Assembly (NCBI RefSeq): GCF_022352055.1
Contig: NZ_JAKRWM010000034.1
Span: forward strand, 1-33,057
Reading direction: 5' to 3'
Length of the DNA stretch: 33,057 bases
DNA from: Cohnella mopanensis
GTDB lineage: Bacteria; Bacillota; Bacilli; Paenibacillales; Paenibacillaceae
Shown: piece after piece, positions 8,992-16,957 of the stretch
How positions within the stretch are numbered: the first letter of the stretch is position 1
Layout of the letters: each line of letters opens with the position of its first letter
Made by a program: the position numbers and the translations under genes
Notes under the pieces: generated by a model
Told to the model about the DNA's origin: nothing
The model's database searches: none
What the model saw: the letters and a program-made list of their open reading frames with translations, nothing else

Positions 8992-9028
8992 AATTAAACT
9001 TACAAGATGATCCTACCGCGGTTAATGT

Positions 9029-10096
9029 TCAGGAAGACTTAGCCTTGCCCATCAACTCATTCAACACATTGTTGATCGTCGATGTCGGAATCGCAAACCC
9101 GATACCTTGGGCTTCGGAACTCACTGCCGTATTAATGCCGATGACTTCCCCTCGATCATTCAGCAGCGGCCCGCCGGAGTTACCCGAATTAATGGAAGCA
9201 TCGGTTTGCAGCAGATGATCGTATTTGTGATCGCCCTGTTCATCCGAGATCGTAATCGGCCGTTCTTTCGCGCTTAGAACGCCCATGGTAATCGTATGAT
9301 CAAATCCGTAAGGATTACCGATCGCGATAACCCAATCGCCGATTTTCGCTTGATCCGAATCTCCCAGCGTCAGTGCGGGAAACGCTTTGCCGTCTGGACT
9401 CTCTACCTTCAACACCGCTAAGTCGAGATCGTAACTGGAGCCAACAACCTTCGCAGTAAGCGGCTCATCATAGCCTTGTACGGTAACCTTAAGCTCTGTT
9501 GCGTCCGCAATCACATGCTCATTCGTTAAAATATAGCCGTCCTTATTGAAGAAAAAACCCGACCCCGAGCCCATCAACACCGGCTCGCTGCTCTGCTGTT
9601 GCTGCTCGCGGCCGCTCCCGCGTCCGCCGAAGAGAAAGTTTGCTCCGTTTCTCGTCGAATTCGTTTCCGGCGCGTAATTTTCGATTTTGACGACTGCCGG
9701 GTTCGCTTTCTCGTAGACTGCTGCAATACCGTTAGCGCTAACGGATGCCGTTGTCACTCCTGAATTCTGCACTGGAGAGCTGCCGCTAGCGATTGCCGCA
9801 GTTCCCGCGCCGCCGCTGAACCAATTTTGTTTATCCGCCGTATATGAAAGTCCGCCGACGAGCATCGCTCCGACCATGAAAGACGCGAATATCATTTTAA
9901 ATGAAGGTCCGTTCCTGCCTCTGTTGCGCGAATTCTCGTCTCCTCGCTCAGACTGCGTCCGATCCATGACAGCCAGCTCATTTTCATAAGACGACTGCAT
10001 CGAGGATAAGTTTTTCGAGGAATCGTAATAATATACGGTAACCGGCTCGCTACGGTTGTCCATTTCGTGAGTGTCCTGTGTGTGATTTTCGTTCAT
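9029..10096 (-). CDS. HtrA/DegP-like membrane-anchored serine protease without a PDZ domain
   Basis: Trypsin-fold (S1C) quality-control protease facing the outside of the membrane. The ATG at 10096 is chosen because AGGAGG lies 9 nt upstream; the ATG at 10105 directly abuts the ribosome site. That gives 355 residues. A 66-residue hydrophilic cytosolic N-terminus precedes one TM segment (about 67-86) and a Ser/Gly/Gln-rich linker. The catalytic triad is His194 (TNEHVIAD), Asp225 (DLDLAVLK) and Ser307 (NSGNSGGP). HtrA proteins usually continue with a PDZ domain; this one stops about 40 residues after the active serine with a normal end, and nothing PDZ-like follows before the terminator. In Bacillus, htrA genes answer to the CssRS envelope-stress system; a phased box lies upstream here. 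Confidence 0.92.
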   Translation of the reverse strand: MNENHTQDTHEMDNRSEPVTVYYYDSSKNLSSMQSSYENELAVMDRTQSERGDENSRNRGRNGPSFKMIFASFMVGAMLVGGLSYTADKQNWFSGGAGTAAIASGSSPVQNSGVTTASVSANGIAAVYEKANPAVVKIENYAPETNSTRNGANFLFGGRGSGREQQQQSSEPVLMGSGSGFFFNKDGYILTNEHVIADATELKVTVQGYDEPLTAKVVGSSYDLDLAVLKVESPDGKAFPALTLGDSDQAKIGDWVIAIGNPYGFDHTITMGVLSAKERPITISDEQGDHKYDHLLQTDASINSGNSGGPLLNDRGEVIGINTAVSSEAQGIGFAIPTSTINNVLNELMGKAKSS

Positions 10097-10145
10097 GATG
10101 ATCATCCTCCTGTTGCTTTCTATGACTCTATCATGGAGGACGATC

Positions 10146-10174
10146 CTTAAACGAAACTTAATCTAAACTAAAGG
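10146..10174. promoter_or_regulatory. Three 11-bp phased boxes upstream of htrA
   Basis: CTTAAAC (10146), CTTAATC (10157) and CTAAAGG (10168) are each 11 bp apart, with spacers GAAA and TAAA. This is the pattern of tandem OmpR-family regulator sites. The array is 50-78 bp upstream of the protease start. On the minus strand two TTAAG cores stand 11 bp apart, as in the boxes at 3271 and 6439. A CssR- or PhoP-like regulator is an inference. Confidence 0.45.
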
Positions 10175-10293
10175 ATACATAAGTACGGGAGCCCGGACGG
10201 CCTTTGTTCTAGAATAATCCAAATCGTTTTCTTGCATAGAACGGCTTCTTATCAAGCGTCGCTTGCTTCCCGAATTCCGAGCTATAGGGCACC

Positions 10294-10348
10294 AAAAAGC
10301 CGTCCCAGTTCTCCCCGCATAATATCGCGGATAGAGCCGGGACGGCTT
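10294..10348 (-). terminator. Terminator of the sugar ABC transporter operon
   Basis: AAGCCGTCCC (10297-10306) pairs perfectly with GGGACGGCTT (10339-10348) around a 32-nt loop. The minus-strand transcript ends in a T-run read from 10294-10298. It follows the permease stop by 16 bp. Confidence 0.8.
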
Positions 10349-10364
10349 ACTTGCGCATATTGAA

Positions 10365-11576
10365 CTAGCTTCTCTTCCTACGCGTCATGACGTCGAAAAT
10401 GACGGCCGCAGCCAGAATGGCGCCGCGGATCATGTATTGGTACGAGATTCCGACGCCGAGCAGGTTCATCCCGTTGGATAGCGATGCCATGACGATCGCT
10501 CCGATAATGGAACCCGTCACCTTGCCGACTCCGCCGGCGGACGAGACGCCCCCGACATAAGCGGCCGCGATAGCGTCCAGCTCGAACAGCGTGCCCGCGG
10601 TCGTCGTCGCAGATTGCAGGCGGGACGTGAACAGAATGCCGGAAAGTGCGGAGAGCAAGCCCATGGAACCGAAAACGATGTACGTGATCTTCTTGACGTT
10701 AATCCCGCTTAAATGTGCGGCTTCCGGGTTGCTGCCCACGGCGTAGACTTGTCTGCCGAGCACGGTTTTGGTCGTCAGGAAATGATAAACGACGACGACC
10801 AGCAGCATGATGACGACCGTCCACGAAAATCCGTTATAACCAGCTAAAATCCAAGTAAGATAAGCGATGACAACGGAGACGAAAATCAATTTCAAGAGGA
10901 AGATCGGCCTGGAGACGACTTCGAACTGATACTTGACCTTGTTTCTGCGCTTGGAAAATTCGCTGTACAAGTAGAAGAGAATGACAGCCAATCCTAAAAT
11001 CAACGAGAGCAGTTTCAAGCCGCCCACTTCGGTGATCTCGGGAATGAACCCGTTGCCGATCGCGTTGAAGTGGGCGTTGTCGATGCGGATCGTCCCGGTT
11101 TTCTCCGTCACTTGTAGGAGAGCGCCCCTGAAGATCAGCATGCCCGCGAGGGATGCCACGAAAGATGGAATTCCGATCGAGGCGACGAGCACCCCGTTGA
11201 ACATGCCGACCACGATGCCCAGCACGAGAATGACCGGCAAAATGACGTACACGGGCCAGCCCGCCTGCGTCAGCAGGAGCGCGGCGATGGCGCCCATGAA
11301 GCCGGCGGCGAACCCGACGGACAAGTCGATGTGCCGGATGACGATGACGAGCGTCATACCGACGGCGAGTACGCCGATATAGCCGGTCGCGTCGAGCAGA
11401 TTGCTGATGTTCCGGGAAGACATGAATAAGCCGTCCGTCAAGATCGAGAAAGTAAGCATAATGACGATCAGGGCGATGTACATCCCATATTCGCGAATGT
11501 TAAAATGCGCTAGCGACTTCGATCCCTTGCCGAGGTTAGCTGGCCCCAACGGCTTCGCTTCCTTGATTACGTTCAT
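10365..11576 (-). CDS. gguB: Sugar ABC transporter permease (GguB/XylH type)
   Basis: A 403-residue integral membrane subunit of a CUT2 monosaccharide importer. The start ATG has AGGAGG 8 nt upstream. It has about ten hydrophobic segments, the family signature around LAVGMTLVIV-IDLSVG (about 70-90), GMLIFRGALL, and the late NPEAAHLSGI loop that meets the ATPase. A hydrophilic insertion with extra TM segments (about 165-260) is typical of GguB/XylH-type permeases rather than RbsC. It begins 12 bp after the ATPase stop and is last in the operon chvE-gguA-gguB. Family membership is clear; the sugar is inferred, and XylH is the alternative label. Confidence 0.85.
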   Translation of the reverse strand: MNVIKEAKPLGPANLGKGSKSLAHFNIREYGMYIALIVIMLTFSILTDGLFMSSRNISNLLDATGYIGVLAVGMTLVIVIRHIDLSVGFAAGFMGAIAALLLTQAGWPVYVILPVILVLGIVVGMFNGVLVASIGIPSFVASLAGMLIFRGALLQVTEKTGTIRIDNAHFNAIGNGFIPEITEVGGLKLLSLILGLAVILFYLYSEFSKRRNKVKYQFEVVSRPIFLLKLIFVSVVIAYLTWILAGYNGFSWTVVIMLLVVVVYHFLTTKTVLGRQVYAVGSNPEAAHLSGINVKKITYIVFGSMGLLSALSGILFTSRLQSATTTAGTLFELDAIAAAYVGGVSSAGGVGKVTGSIIGAIVMASLSNGMNLLGVGISYQYMIRGAILAAAVIFDVMTRRKRS

Positions 11577-11588
11577 GTGGTAGGCCTC

Positions 11589-13112
11589 CTATTGCGTAGC
11601 GAGCTGCATAATTTTTTCTTGATCGGCCTCTTCGATTGGCAGCTCGCCCTTGATTCTGCCTTCGGCCATGACGTACACGCGATCACTCATTCCAAGCACT
11701 TCTCCGAGCTCGGAAGAAATCATGATGATACACATGCCTTGCTCGATCAATTCGTTCATGATCGTATAGATTTCGAATTTGGCGCCGACGTCGATTCCCC
11801 GCGTCGGCTCATCCAGAATGAGAAGCTTCGGCCCGACGAACAGCCATTTGCCGAGCGAGACCTTCTGCTGGTTGCCTCCGCTCAAGTTGCCGACGATCTG
11901 TTCGACGGACGGCGCTTTTACGTTCAGCGACGTTTTATAACGCTCGGCGACCCGAATCTCCTCGTTGTCGTTGATAATGCCGCTGGAGGAAATGCCCTTT
12001 AGGTTCGCCGCGGTTACGTTGTTCTTGATATCCTGGATCAAGAACAGGCCGTCCCCTTTGCGATCTTCCGTCACGTAGGCGATGCCGGCGCGGATGGCAT
12101 CTCTCGAATGGGAGAACGACATCGGCTTCCCATTCAGTTCGAGTTGTCCGTTCAGTTTATAGGACCTTGGATTTCCGAAGAGGCTCAGTGCGAGCTCCGT
12201 TCTTCCCGAGCCCATTAAGCCGGCTATTCCGACGATTTCGCCTTTTTTAACGTGCAGATCGACTTCCTTCACGACCTGCCGGCCCAATTGACCGTCATAG
12301 GCGGACCAATTGCGGACTTCCAGAACCGTCTCCCCGGGGGTTTTGTTATTCCTCTTGGGATAGATGTCCTCGATCTCCCGGCCGACCATGTTCTTAATAA
12401 TGACGCTCTCTATGACCTCGCCTTTGGAGGCATCGAGGGTACAGATCGTCCTGCCATCCCGCAGCACGGTCGCCTTGTCTGCGATGGCGATAACTTCCTT
12501 CAGCTTGTGCGAGATCATGATACAGGTGATGCCTTGCCGCTTCAATTCCCGCAGCAAATTCAGTAGATTCTCGCTGTCGTTCTCGTTCAAGGCAGCCGTC
12601 GGCTCGTCCAGAATGAGCAGCTTGACGTTTTTGCTAAGCGCCTTGGCGATCTCCACCAGTTGCTGCTTACCGACGCCCAAATCTTTGATCAGCGTTTCGG
12701 GATTGACGTCCAGCTTCACCTTCTGCAGCATTTTCGTCGCTTCGACGATCGTGCGATTCCAGTCGATCACGCCGCCCCGCATCACTTCGTTTCCAGCGAA
12801 AATGTTCTCGTAGACAGGAAGGTCAGGGAACAGCGCCAGCTCCTGATAGATGATCGCGATGCCGGCCTTCACGCTGTCGCTGATCTTGTGAAACTGCTGC
12901 ACTTCCCCGTCGTATACGATATCTCCTTTATAAGAGCCAAAAGGGTAAACGCCGCTCAACACCTTCATGAGCGTGGACTTGCCGGCGCCATTTTCTCCGA
13001 TGAGGCAGTGAATCTCGCCCCTCTCGACCTTGAAGTTAACATCCGTAAGCGCCTTGACGCCCGTAAACTCCTTGGAGATCCGGTCCATTTCAAGAATGTA
13101 GTCCTTCATCAT
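11589..13112 (-). CDS. gguA: Sugar ABC transporter ATPase with two nucleotide-binding domains (GguA/XylG type)
   Basis: Energises monosaccharide import at the inner face of the membrane. It has 507 residues, the usual length for fused double-domain CUT2 ATPases. Domain 1 has Walker A GENGAGKST and Walker B LLILDEPTAAL; its signature region is the variant LGVGKQQLVEIAKAL. Domain 2 has a degenerate Walker A (GLMGSGRTE), signature NLSGGNQQKV and LLILDEPTRGIDVG, as is normal for this family. The start is one of two adjacent ATGs (13112 or 13109) after AAGGGGG; the second has better spacing. It lies 92 bp downstream of the binding-protein gene, with a strong stem-loop between them. Confidence 0.9.
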   Translation of the reverse strand: MMKDYILEMDRISKEFTGVKALTDVNFKVERGEIHCLIGENGAGKSTLMKVLSGVYPFGSYKGDIVYDGEVQQFHKISDSVKAGIAIIYQELALFPDLPVYENIFAGNEVMRGGVIDWNRTIVEATKMLQKVKLDVNPETLIKDLGVGKQQLVEIAKALSKNVKLLILDEPTAALNENDSENLLNLLRELKRQGITCIMISHKLKEVIAIADKATVLRDGRTICTLDASKGEVIESVIIKNMVGREIEDIYPKRNNKTPGETVLEVRNWSAYDGQLGRQVVKEVDLHVKKGEIVGIAGLMGSGRTELALSLFGNPRSYKLNGQLELNGKPMSFSHSRDAIRAGIAYVTEDRKGDGLFLIQDIKNNVTAANLKGISSSGIINDNEEIRVAERYKTSLNVKAPSVEQIVGNLSGGNQQKVSLGKWLFVGPKLLILDEPTRGIDVGAKFEIYTIMNELIEQGMCIIMISSELGEVLGMSDRVYVMAEGRIKGELPIEEADQEKIMQLATQ

Positions 13113-13145
13113 CCTGCCCCCTTAACCGAACGCCTTCTTACAATC

Positions 13146-13181
13146 GCGGAATCGTGATAGACGAGTCTATCACGATTCCGC
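13146..13181 (-). promoter_or_regulatory. 17-bp perfect stem-loop between chvE and gguA
   Basis: GCGGAATCGTGATAGAC (13146-13162) is perfectly complementary to 13165-13181, with only GA between. No T-run follows on the minus strand, so it is not a standard terminator. In binding-protein ABC operons, such intercistronic stems protect the upstream message and raise the yield of binding protein over ATPase and permease. Confidence 0.75.
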
Positions 13182-13204
13182 TTCGTCCTATGGTTCGTTC
13201 GCGC

Positions 13205-14305
13205 TTATAGTCCGGTAAAGTCGTCTGCTTTGTAGTAACCCGAATCGATGAGCTCTTTTCTAACGTTGCCTTTGTCAACGACGATAACTTTCGTTTGCTT
13301 CGCTTTGACTTTGATCTTTTTGTTGTCGTATTCGCCCGTCGTGGCCGGTGTTTTACCATCGAGGAGGTCGACCGCCATGCCGATCGCGTCTTTAACGAGC
13401 GTGCGAACGTCCTTGAACACTGTCATAGATTGTTTGCCTTCGATAATGTACTGGATGGAAGCTTTGTCGGCGTCTTGGCCGGAGATGACGTAGCTTGTAA
13501 CAGCCTTATCCGTAGCGAAAACATCGGCGATCGCGCGGGCAGTGCCGTCGTTCGGGCCGAGAATGGCGACGTCGCCTTTCATGTCGGCGCCCGCAGCAGT
13601 CAAGTGCGTTTGGGCTTTGTTTTTAGCTTCGTTCGGATCCCAGCTCGTCGTCACTTGGCCAACGATCTTGCTCATCTCGTCGCGGGACAGCGTTTCTTTA
13701 CCTTGCAGGGCAACTGCTTCAGCCGAGTTCGCGATCTTGAACGTGCCGTCTTTAATCTTCGGTTGGAGCACGCTCCACGCACCTTCGAAGAACAGGAACG
13801 CGTTATTGTCGGTTGCGGCGCCGGCGTACAGGTACAGCGGTTGGCCGTTTCCTTTGGCGTGGTCGACCAAGTATTGCCCTTGCGCTTTACCCACTTCGAC
13901 GCTATCGAACGTCACGTAGTAATCGACGGCATCCGTCTTCGTGATTAAGCGGTCATAGGAGATGACCTTGATGCCTTCCTTCTTGGCCGCCTCGACCGCA
14001 GCCGCGGCCGCGTCGCCGTCCGGCGGGCAGATGATCAATACTTTGATGCCTTTGTTGATCAATGTTTCTACGTTTTCTTTTTCCTTAGCGGAGGAGCCTT
14101 GGCTGAACAAAATTTCAGTCGTATATTTGGTGTCTTTCAGCGCGTCTTTGAACCGTTGCTCATCCTGCAGCCATCTTTCTTCGTCTTTGGTCGGCAATAC
14201 GATACCGACGCTCACTTTGTCGCCGCTTTTGTTACAAGCTGCTACGATAATGGCCAACATCATAATAACGAGCGTTAATGAAATCGATTTGATGCTTTTT
14301 TTCAT
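13205..14305 (-). CDS. chvE: Sugar-binding lipoprotein of the ABC transporter (ChvE type)
   Basis: Extracytoplasmic receptor that delivers a monosaccharide to the GguAB pair. It has 366 residues from the ATG at 14305, with AGAGGGG upstream; the in-frame TTG at 14323 would overlap that ribosome site. The signal peptide ends in the lipobox VAAC with lipidated Cys24. The periplasmic-binding fold is clear from VGIVLPT, GIKVLIICPPDGDA, VISYDRLI, YVTFDSVEVGKAQG, ATDNNA and the late GQDADKASIQYI. These place it in the ChvE/XylF branch of Peripla_BP_4. It is first in the operon, behind an upstream region with a CRE-like site. Compared with the orphan XylF-type protein at 18218-19330 it is clearly a separate paralogue. 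Confidence 0.88.
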   Translation of the reverse strand: MKKSIKSISLTLVIMMLAIIVAACNKSGDKVSVGIVLPTKDEERWLQDEQRFKDALKDTKYTTEILFSQGSSAKEKENVETLINKGIKVLIICPPDGDAAAAAVEAAKKEGIKVISYDRLITKTDAVDYYVTFDSVEVGKAQGQYLVDHAKGNGQPLYLYAGAATDNNAFLFFEGAWSVLQPKIKDGTFKIANSAEAVALQGKETLSRDEMSKIVGQVTTSWDPNEAKNKAQTHLTAAGADMKGDVAILGPNDGTARAIADVFATDKAVTSYVISGQDADKASIQYIIEGKQSMTVFKDVRTLVKDAIGMAVDLLDGKTPATTGEYDNKKIKVKAKQTKVIVVDKGNVRKELIDSGYYKADDFTGL

Positions 14306-14370
14306 CTTTGTTACCCCTCTCAAATTGTTTCATCTGATAACAAGGTCAACTATATCACCGAAATTACTTG

Positions 14371-14386
14371 TTGAAAGCGCTATATA
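14371..14386. promoter_or_regulatory. CRE-like site in the chvE promoter region
   Basis: TTGAAAGCGCTATATA agrees with the relaxed catabolite-response consensus WTGNNARCGNWWWCAW at all but two positions (the CA near its end). It starts 66 bp upstream of the chvE ATG and overlaps an AT-rich TATTATATAG stretch on the minus strand that could be the -10. CcpA repression of a sugar operon would be expected, but the missing CA weakens the match. No good -35 is visible, which would fit a promoter needing an activator. Confidence 0.35.
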
Positions 14387-14461
14387 ATAGCACTCTTTTA
14401 CGACCGTCTATACTTTTTTGCAGACGGGAATAGGATGAGGGGCGGATGGGTAATCTTGTAC

Positions 14462-14489
14462 AAAAAAAGCTCCGCCGGGTAGGCGGAGC
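14462..14489 (-). terminator. Terminator of the chemoreceptor gene
   Basis: GCTCCGCC (14469-14476) and GGCGGAGC (14482-14489) form a perfect 8-bp stem with a 5-nt loop. On the minus strand seven T follow (14462-14468). It separates the chemoreceptor from the chvE operon, so chvE needs its own promoter. Confidence 0.9.
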
Positions 14490-14530
14490 GGAACCAAGGA
14501 ATTGATCCTATTCGCGCTGAAATGGTCTCT

Positions 14531-16600
14531 CTAGGCTTCATTCTCAACCTTAAACTTGGACACGGAGTGTTTCAGTTCGGCAACTAACTCCACTAAATGG
14601 TTCGCGTGCTCGGACACTTCCTTAATGGAGGACACTTGGTCGTCTACCGAAGAAGCGATCTCCTGAGTCGAAGCGGTCGTCTGCTCGGATACCGATGAAA
14701 TATTCTCGATCGAGTCGACCACAACCCCTTTCTGTCCCTCGATGCTCGATATCGTCTTTAATTCCTCTTGAACTTTAACTATCATATTCCCTATCGAATC
14801 GTTCATTTTTTGCATCGCTTGGCTGACTTGGGACACTGCGTCTTTCTGGGTTTGATTAACCGCATTCGTGTCGCTAACGACGGTCACAAGGCTATGGGTT
14901 TGCGATAAAATGACCGAAATGGTTTCTTGGATTTGCTTAGCGGATTTCCTTGCTTGCGACGCCAGATTTCTCACCTCGTTCGCTACGACGGCGAATCCCC
15001 TGCCTTGCTCCCCGGCTCTTGAGGCTTCGATCGACGCATTAATGGACAAGATGTTCGTTTGCTCGGCGATAGTAAAGATCGCTTTCGTTATCAATGAAAT
15101 GGATTGCGAACGTTCGTTCAATTCGTCCACCATGACGGTTACTTGCTGGAAGGCTCGCTCCAATCGAACATATGACAACTCCAAATTTTCCACTTGCGCA
15201 TTGCCTTTCCGAACTTGTTGGCCGGAATCCTCTAGATCCAGCTTAATCTCGTTGGACTGCCCGATGAGCATTCCGATTTCTTCGCTTAACCGATGTACCG
15301 CTACGGAGCTTTTCTCGACCTCCGTTGAAGTATTGGCAGCCCCCATCGCGATTTCCTCCGTCGAACGGGCGACTTCCATGCCGGAAACCACGTTTTCGTT
15401 GGAGATGAACCTCACCCGGCTTGCCGTCGTCTCCACGGCATTTACGCTATCATTCACGCTTAGGATTAACGCTCTTATCTGATGAAGCATTGAATTATAG
15501 CTAATCGCCAAATCCCCGATTTCATCATTCTTCTTATATACGAATTCCGAAACCAAGTCCCCTTCCGCCGTCATTGCTATGGTCGAACGTAATTGCTTTA
15601 TGATTCTAAGCAGCTGGGTAGCGATATAGTAGGCCGCAAAAGCGCCTATGAATAAACCTATAGCTACTGCAATTGCGCTCATTTGGAAAAATCCGAATAA
15701 ACTGCTATTAAGGGCTTTATGATCGACGAACGAAATAACGCTCCAATCCATAGAATAGACGAACGACACTTCGCCGCTATATTGGACGTTTTCCCATTGA
15801 AACTGAATCCCGCTCTTTTTCCCCTTGGTTATCTCCTGCACCCACCCGAACTCTTCCGCCATCTTAGCCGAATCTAGAATAACGTCTTGAGCGCCTTCGA
15901 TTTTACCGCTTGCGTTCGGATCGATGTTCCTGCCTTCCATTCCCTTCATGAACGACGTCACGATCAAGCCTTGGTTATCATAGATAACGAGCTTGTTATG
16001 TCCAAACATCTCATTCGATTCTCGTAGAGCTCCAATACCGTTCAAGTCGATGTCGAATCCGACGATGCCATACGGTTGGTCCTCTATCGTTATGGGCGTA
16101 GTAATAGAGACCATCATCTTTTGCGTCGCTGCATCTTGATGAACATCCGTCCAAGACGTTTCTTTGTTTTGTAGAGCTAGCTTGTAAGCTTTCGTTTCTC
16201 TTGCGTCTTCTTGATCATTAGAAGCTGGAAAACGATGAGGCTTCCCCGTCTGAACTGTCGTGAAGTAAACTTGTAGCAGCGATGGATCTTCGGCCAGCCT
16301 TTCCTGCAATAAAAGATCGATCGCTGAATCAGAGTCTTCCGGATATCGGCTTGCGATCTCGATGCTTTTGGCTAGCTGTTCGACGGACTTCTCGTATTGC
16401 TCGGTCATCATTCTGATTTCTCTGGTTGCGCTTTCAACTTGCACCGCGTTGCTATTCGAGAAAGTTTCATAGAGCGAGGATTTGACCGTCGTAAAAAGCA
16501 TGAAAGTGGACCCAAGCAGCGACAAGAGAACCGCAGCCGAGATCAGCGCCATCCACTTTAGGCGGAGCGAGCGTCTGTTCCGTCTATCCGTTTTTGTCAT
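14531..16600 (-). CDS. Methyl-accepting chemotaxis protein with dCache sensor
   Basis: Transmembrane chemoreceptor of 689 residues that feeds CheA/CheW. The ATG at 16600 has TAGGAG 9 nt upstream. TM1 is at about 16-38, an extracellular dCache-like domain at about 40-300 (YGIVGFDIDL, LVIYDNQGLIV), TM2 at about 303-326 and HAMP at about 327-380. The cytoplasmic signalling domain follows, with the invariant hairpin SRAGEQGRGFAVVANEVRNL at about residues 527-546. No C-terminal CheR pentapeptide is visible. It lies between the chvE transporter and the xylF sensing genes, but it has its own terminator, so it is probably a single-gene unit. A role in sugar taxis is suggested only by position. I found no convincing sigma-D promoter upstream. 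Confidence 0.93.
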   Translation of the reverse strand: MTKTDRRNRRSLRLKWMALISAAVLLSLLGSTFMLFTTVKSSLYETFSNSNAVQVESATREIRMMTEQYEKSVEQLAKSIEIASRYPEDSDSAIDLLLQERLAEDPSLLQVYFTTVQTGKPHRFPASNDQEDARETKAYKLALQNKETSWTDVHQDAATQKMMVSITTPITIEDQPYGIVGFDIDLNGIGALRESNEMFGHNKLVIYDNQGLIVTSFMKGMEGRNIDPNASGKIEGAQDVILDSAKMAEEFGWVQEITKGKKSGIQFQWENVQYSGEVSFVYSMDWSVISFVDHKALNSSLFGFFQMSAIAVAIGLFIGAFAAYYIATQLLRIIKQLRSTIAMTAEGDLVSEFVYKKNDEIGDLAISYNSMLHQIRALILSVNDSVNAVETTASRVRFISNENVVSGMEVARSTEEIAMGAANTSTEVEKSSVAVHRLSEEIGMLIGQSNEIKLDLEDSGQQVRKGNAQVENLELSYVRLERAFQQVTVMVDELNERSQSISLITKAIFTIAEQTNILSINASIEASRAGEQGRGFAVVANEVRNLASQARKSAKQIQETISVILSQTHSLVTVVSDTNAVNQTQKDAVSQVSQAMQKMNDSIGNMIVKVQEELKTISSIEGQKGVVVDSIENISSVSEQTTASTQEIASSVDDQVSSIKEVSEHANHLVELVAELKHSVSKFKVENEA

Positions 16601-16814
16601 CGAGTAAAACTCCTACTCTAATGGGATTTGTATCCAAGCTACATAATCAAATTTTACTCGACTTGCTTCGACAGAATGGACAATATCATAATTACTAATT
16701 TGTTACGCCTAGCAATTTTTTGTTATGTTACGGCTACAGTATGTATTCACCCCTTGAGCTTCGCATTGCAGCGCGCTTCTATTACCTCATGCCAGACCGC
16801 TTCTATCCTACGGA

Positions 16815-16843
16815 TTGCCGAATCGTTCGGCCTGCACTATACT
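16815..16843 (+). promoter_or_regulatory. Sigma-A-like promoter upstream of the nuclease-like gene
   Basis: TTGCCG (16815-16820), a 17-bp spacer and TATACT (16838-16843) match the vegetative consensus at 4 and 5 of 6 positions. Transcription would begin near 16850, giving a leader of about 100 nt with the hairpin at 16874-16924 inside it. Confidence 0.45.
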
Positions 16844-16873
16844 ATTGAATATAAAGTTGGTCGTGAAGAACAC

Positions 16874-16929
16874 GCCGCTTCGATACCTTGTTCCCATTTT
16901 TTGGGGCAAGCGTATTGAAGCGGCTTTTT
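16874..16929 (+). terminator. Terminator-like leader hairpin before the nuclease-like gene
   Basis: GCCGCTTCGATAC (16874-16886) pairs with GTATTGAAGCGGC (16912-16924), 13 bp with one G-T pair. CTTG/CAAG can extend it inwards. TTTTT follows at 16925-16929 on the plus strand. No plus-strand gene lies upstream, so it should stop the short transcript from the promoter at 16815. That makes it either an attenuator for the gene at 16958 or the end of a roughly 80-nt small RNA. Confidence 0.6.
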
Positions 16930-16957
16930 CATTAACCGGAAGAGGAGTCTGGGAGCT

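Larger units (their letters stand above)
16601..16957. other. Divergent intergenic region with plus-strand promoter and leader terminator
   Basis: The region lies between the chemoreceptor (minus) and the nuclease-like gene (plus). Bases 16601-16800 are AT-rich and presumably hold the chemoreceptor promoter, which I cannot place. The right part holds a promoter-like pair and a terminator-like hairpin, listed separately. A 96-residue open frame at 16628-16918 has no ribosome site, no family features and runs through the hairpin, so I do not call it a gene. Confidence 0.5.

Noticed and set aside
8900..9028. A frameshifted PDZ domain after the htrA stop
   Set aside because: The minus-strand sequence after the stop is short, reaches the terminator within about 40 bp and encodes nothing PDZ-like in any frame.
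9029..10105. HtrA start at the ATG of 10105
   Set aside because: AGGAGG directly abuts that ATG, leaving no spacer; the ATG at 10096 has a 9-nt spacer.
13142..13154. AATCGCGGAATCG shared with the end of the nucleotide-transporter-like gene near 23400
   Set aside because: The second copy lies inside coding sequence and the flanks do not match, so chance is the simpler explanation.
16601..16740. Sigma-D promoter for the chemoreceptor gene
   Set aside because: A TAAA is present, but no GCCGATAT-like -10 lies at the needed distance.
16628..16918. 96-residue plus-strand open frame
   Set aside because: No ribosome site, no recognisable family, and it runs through the promoter-like pair and the terminator hairpin.
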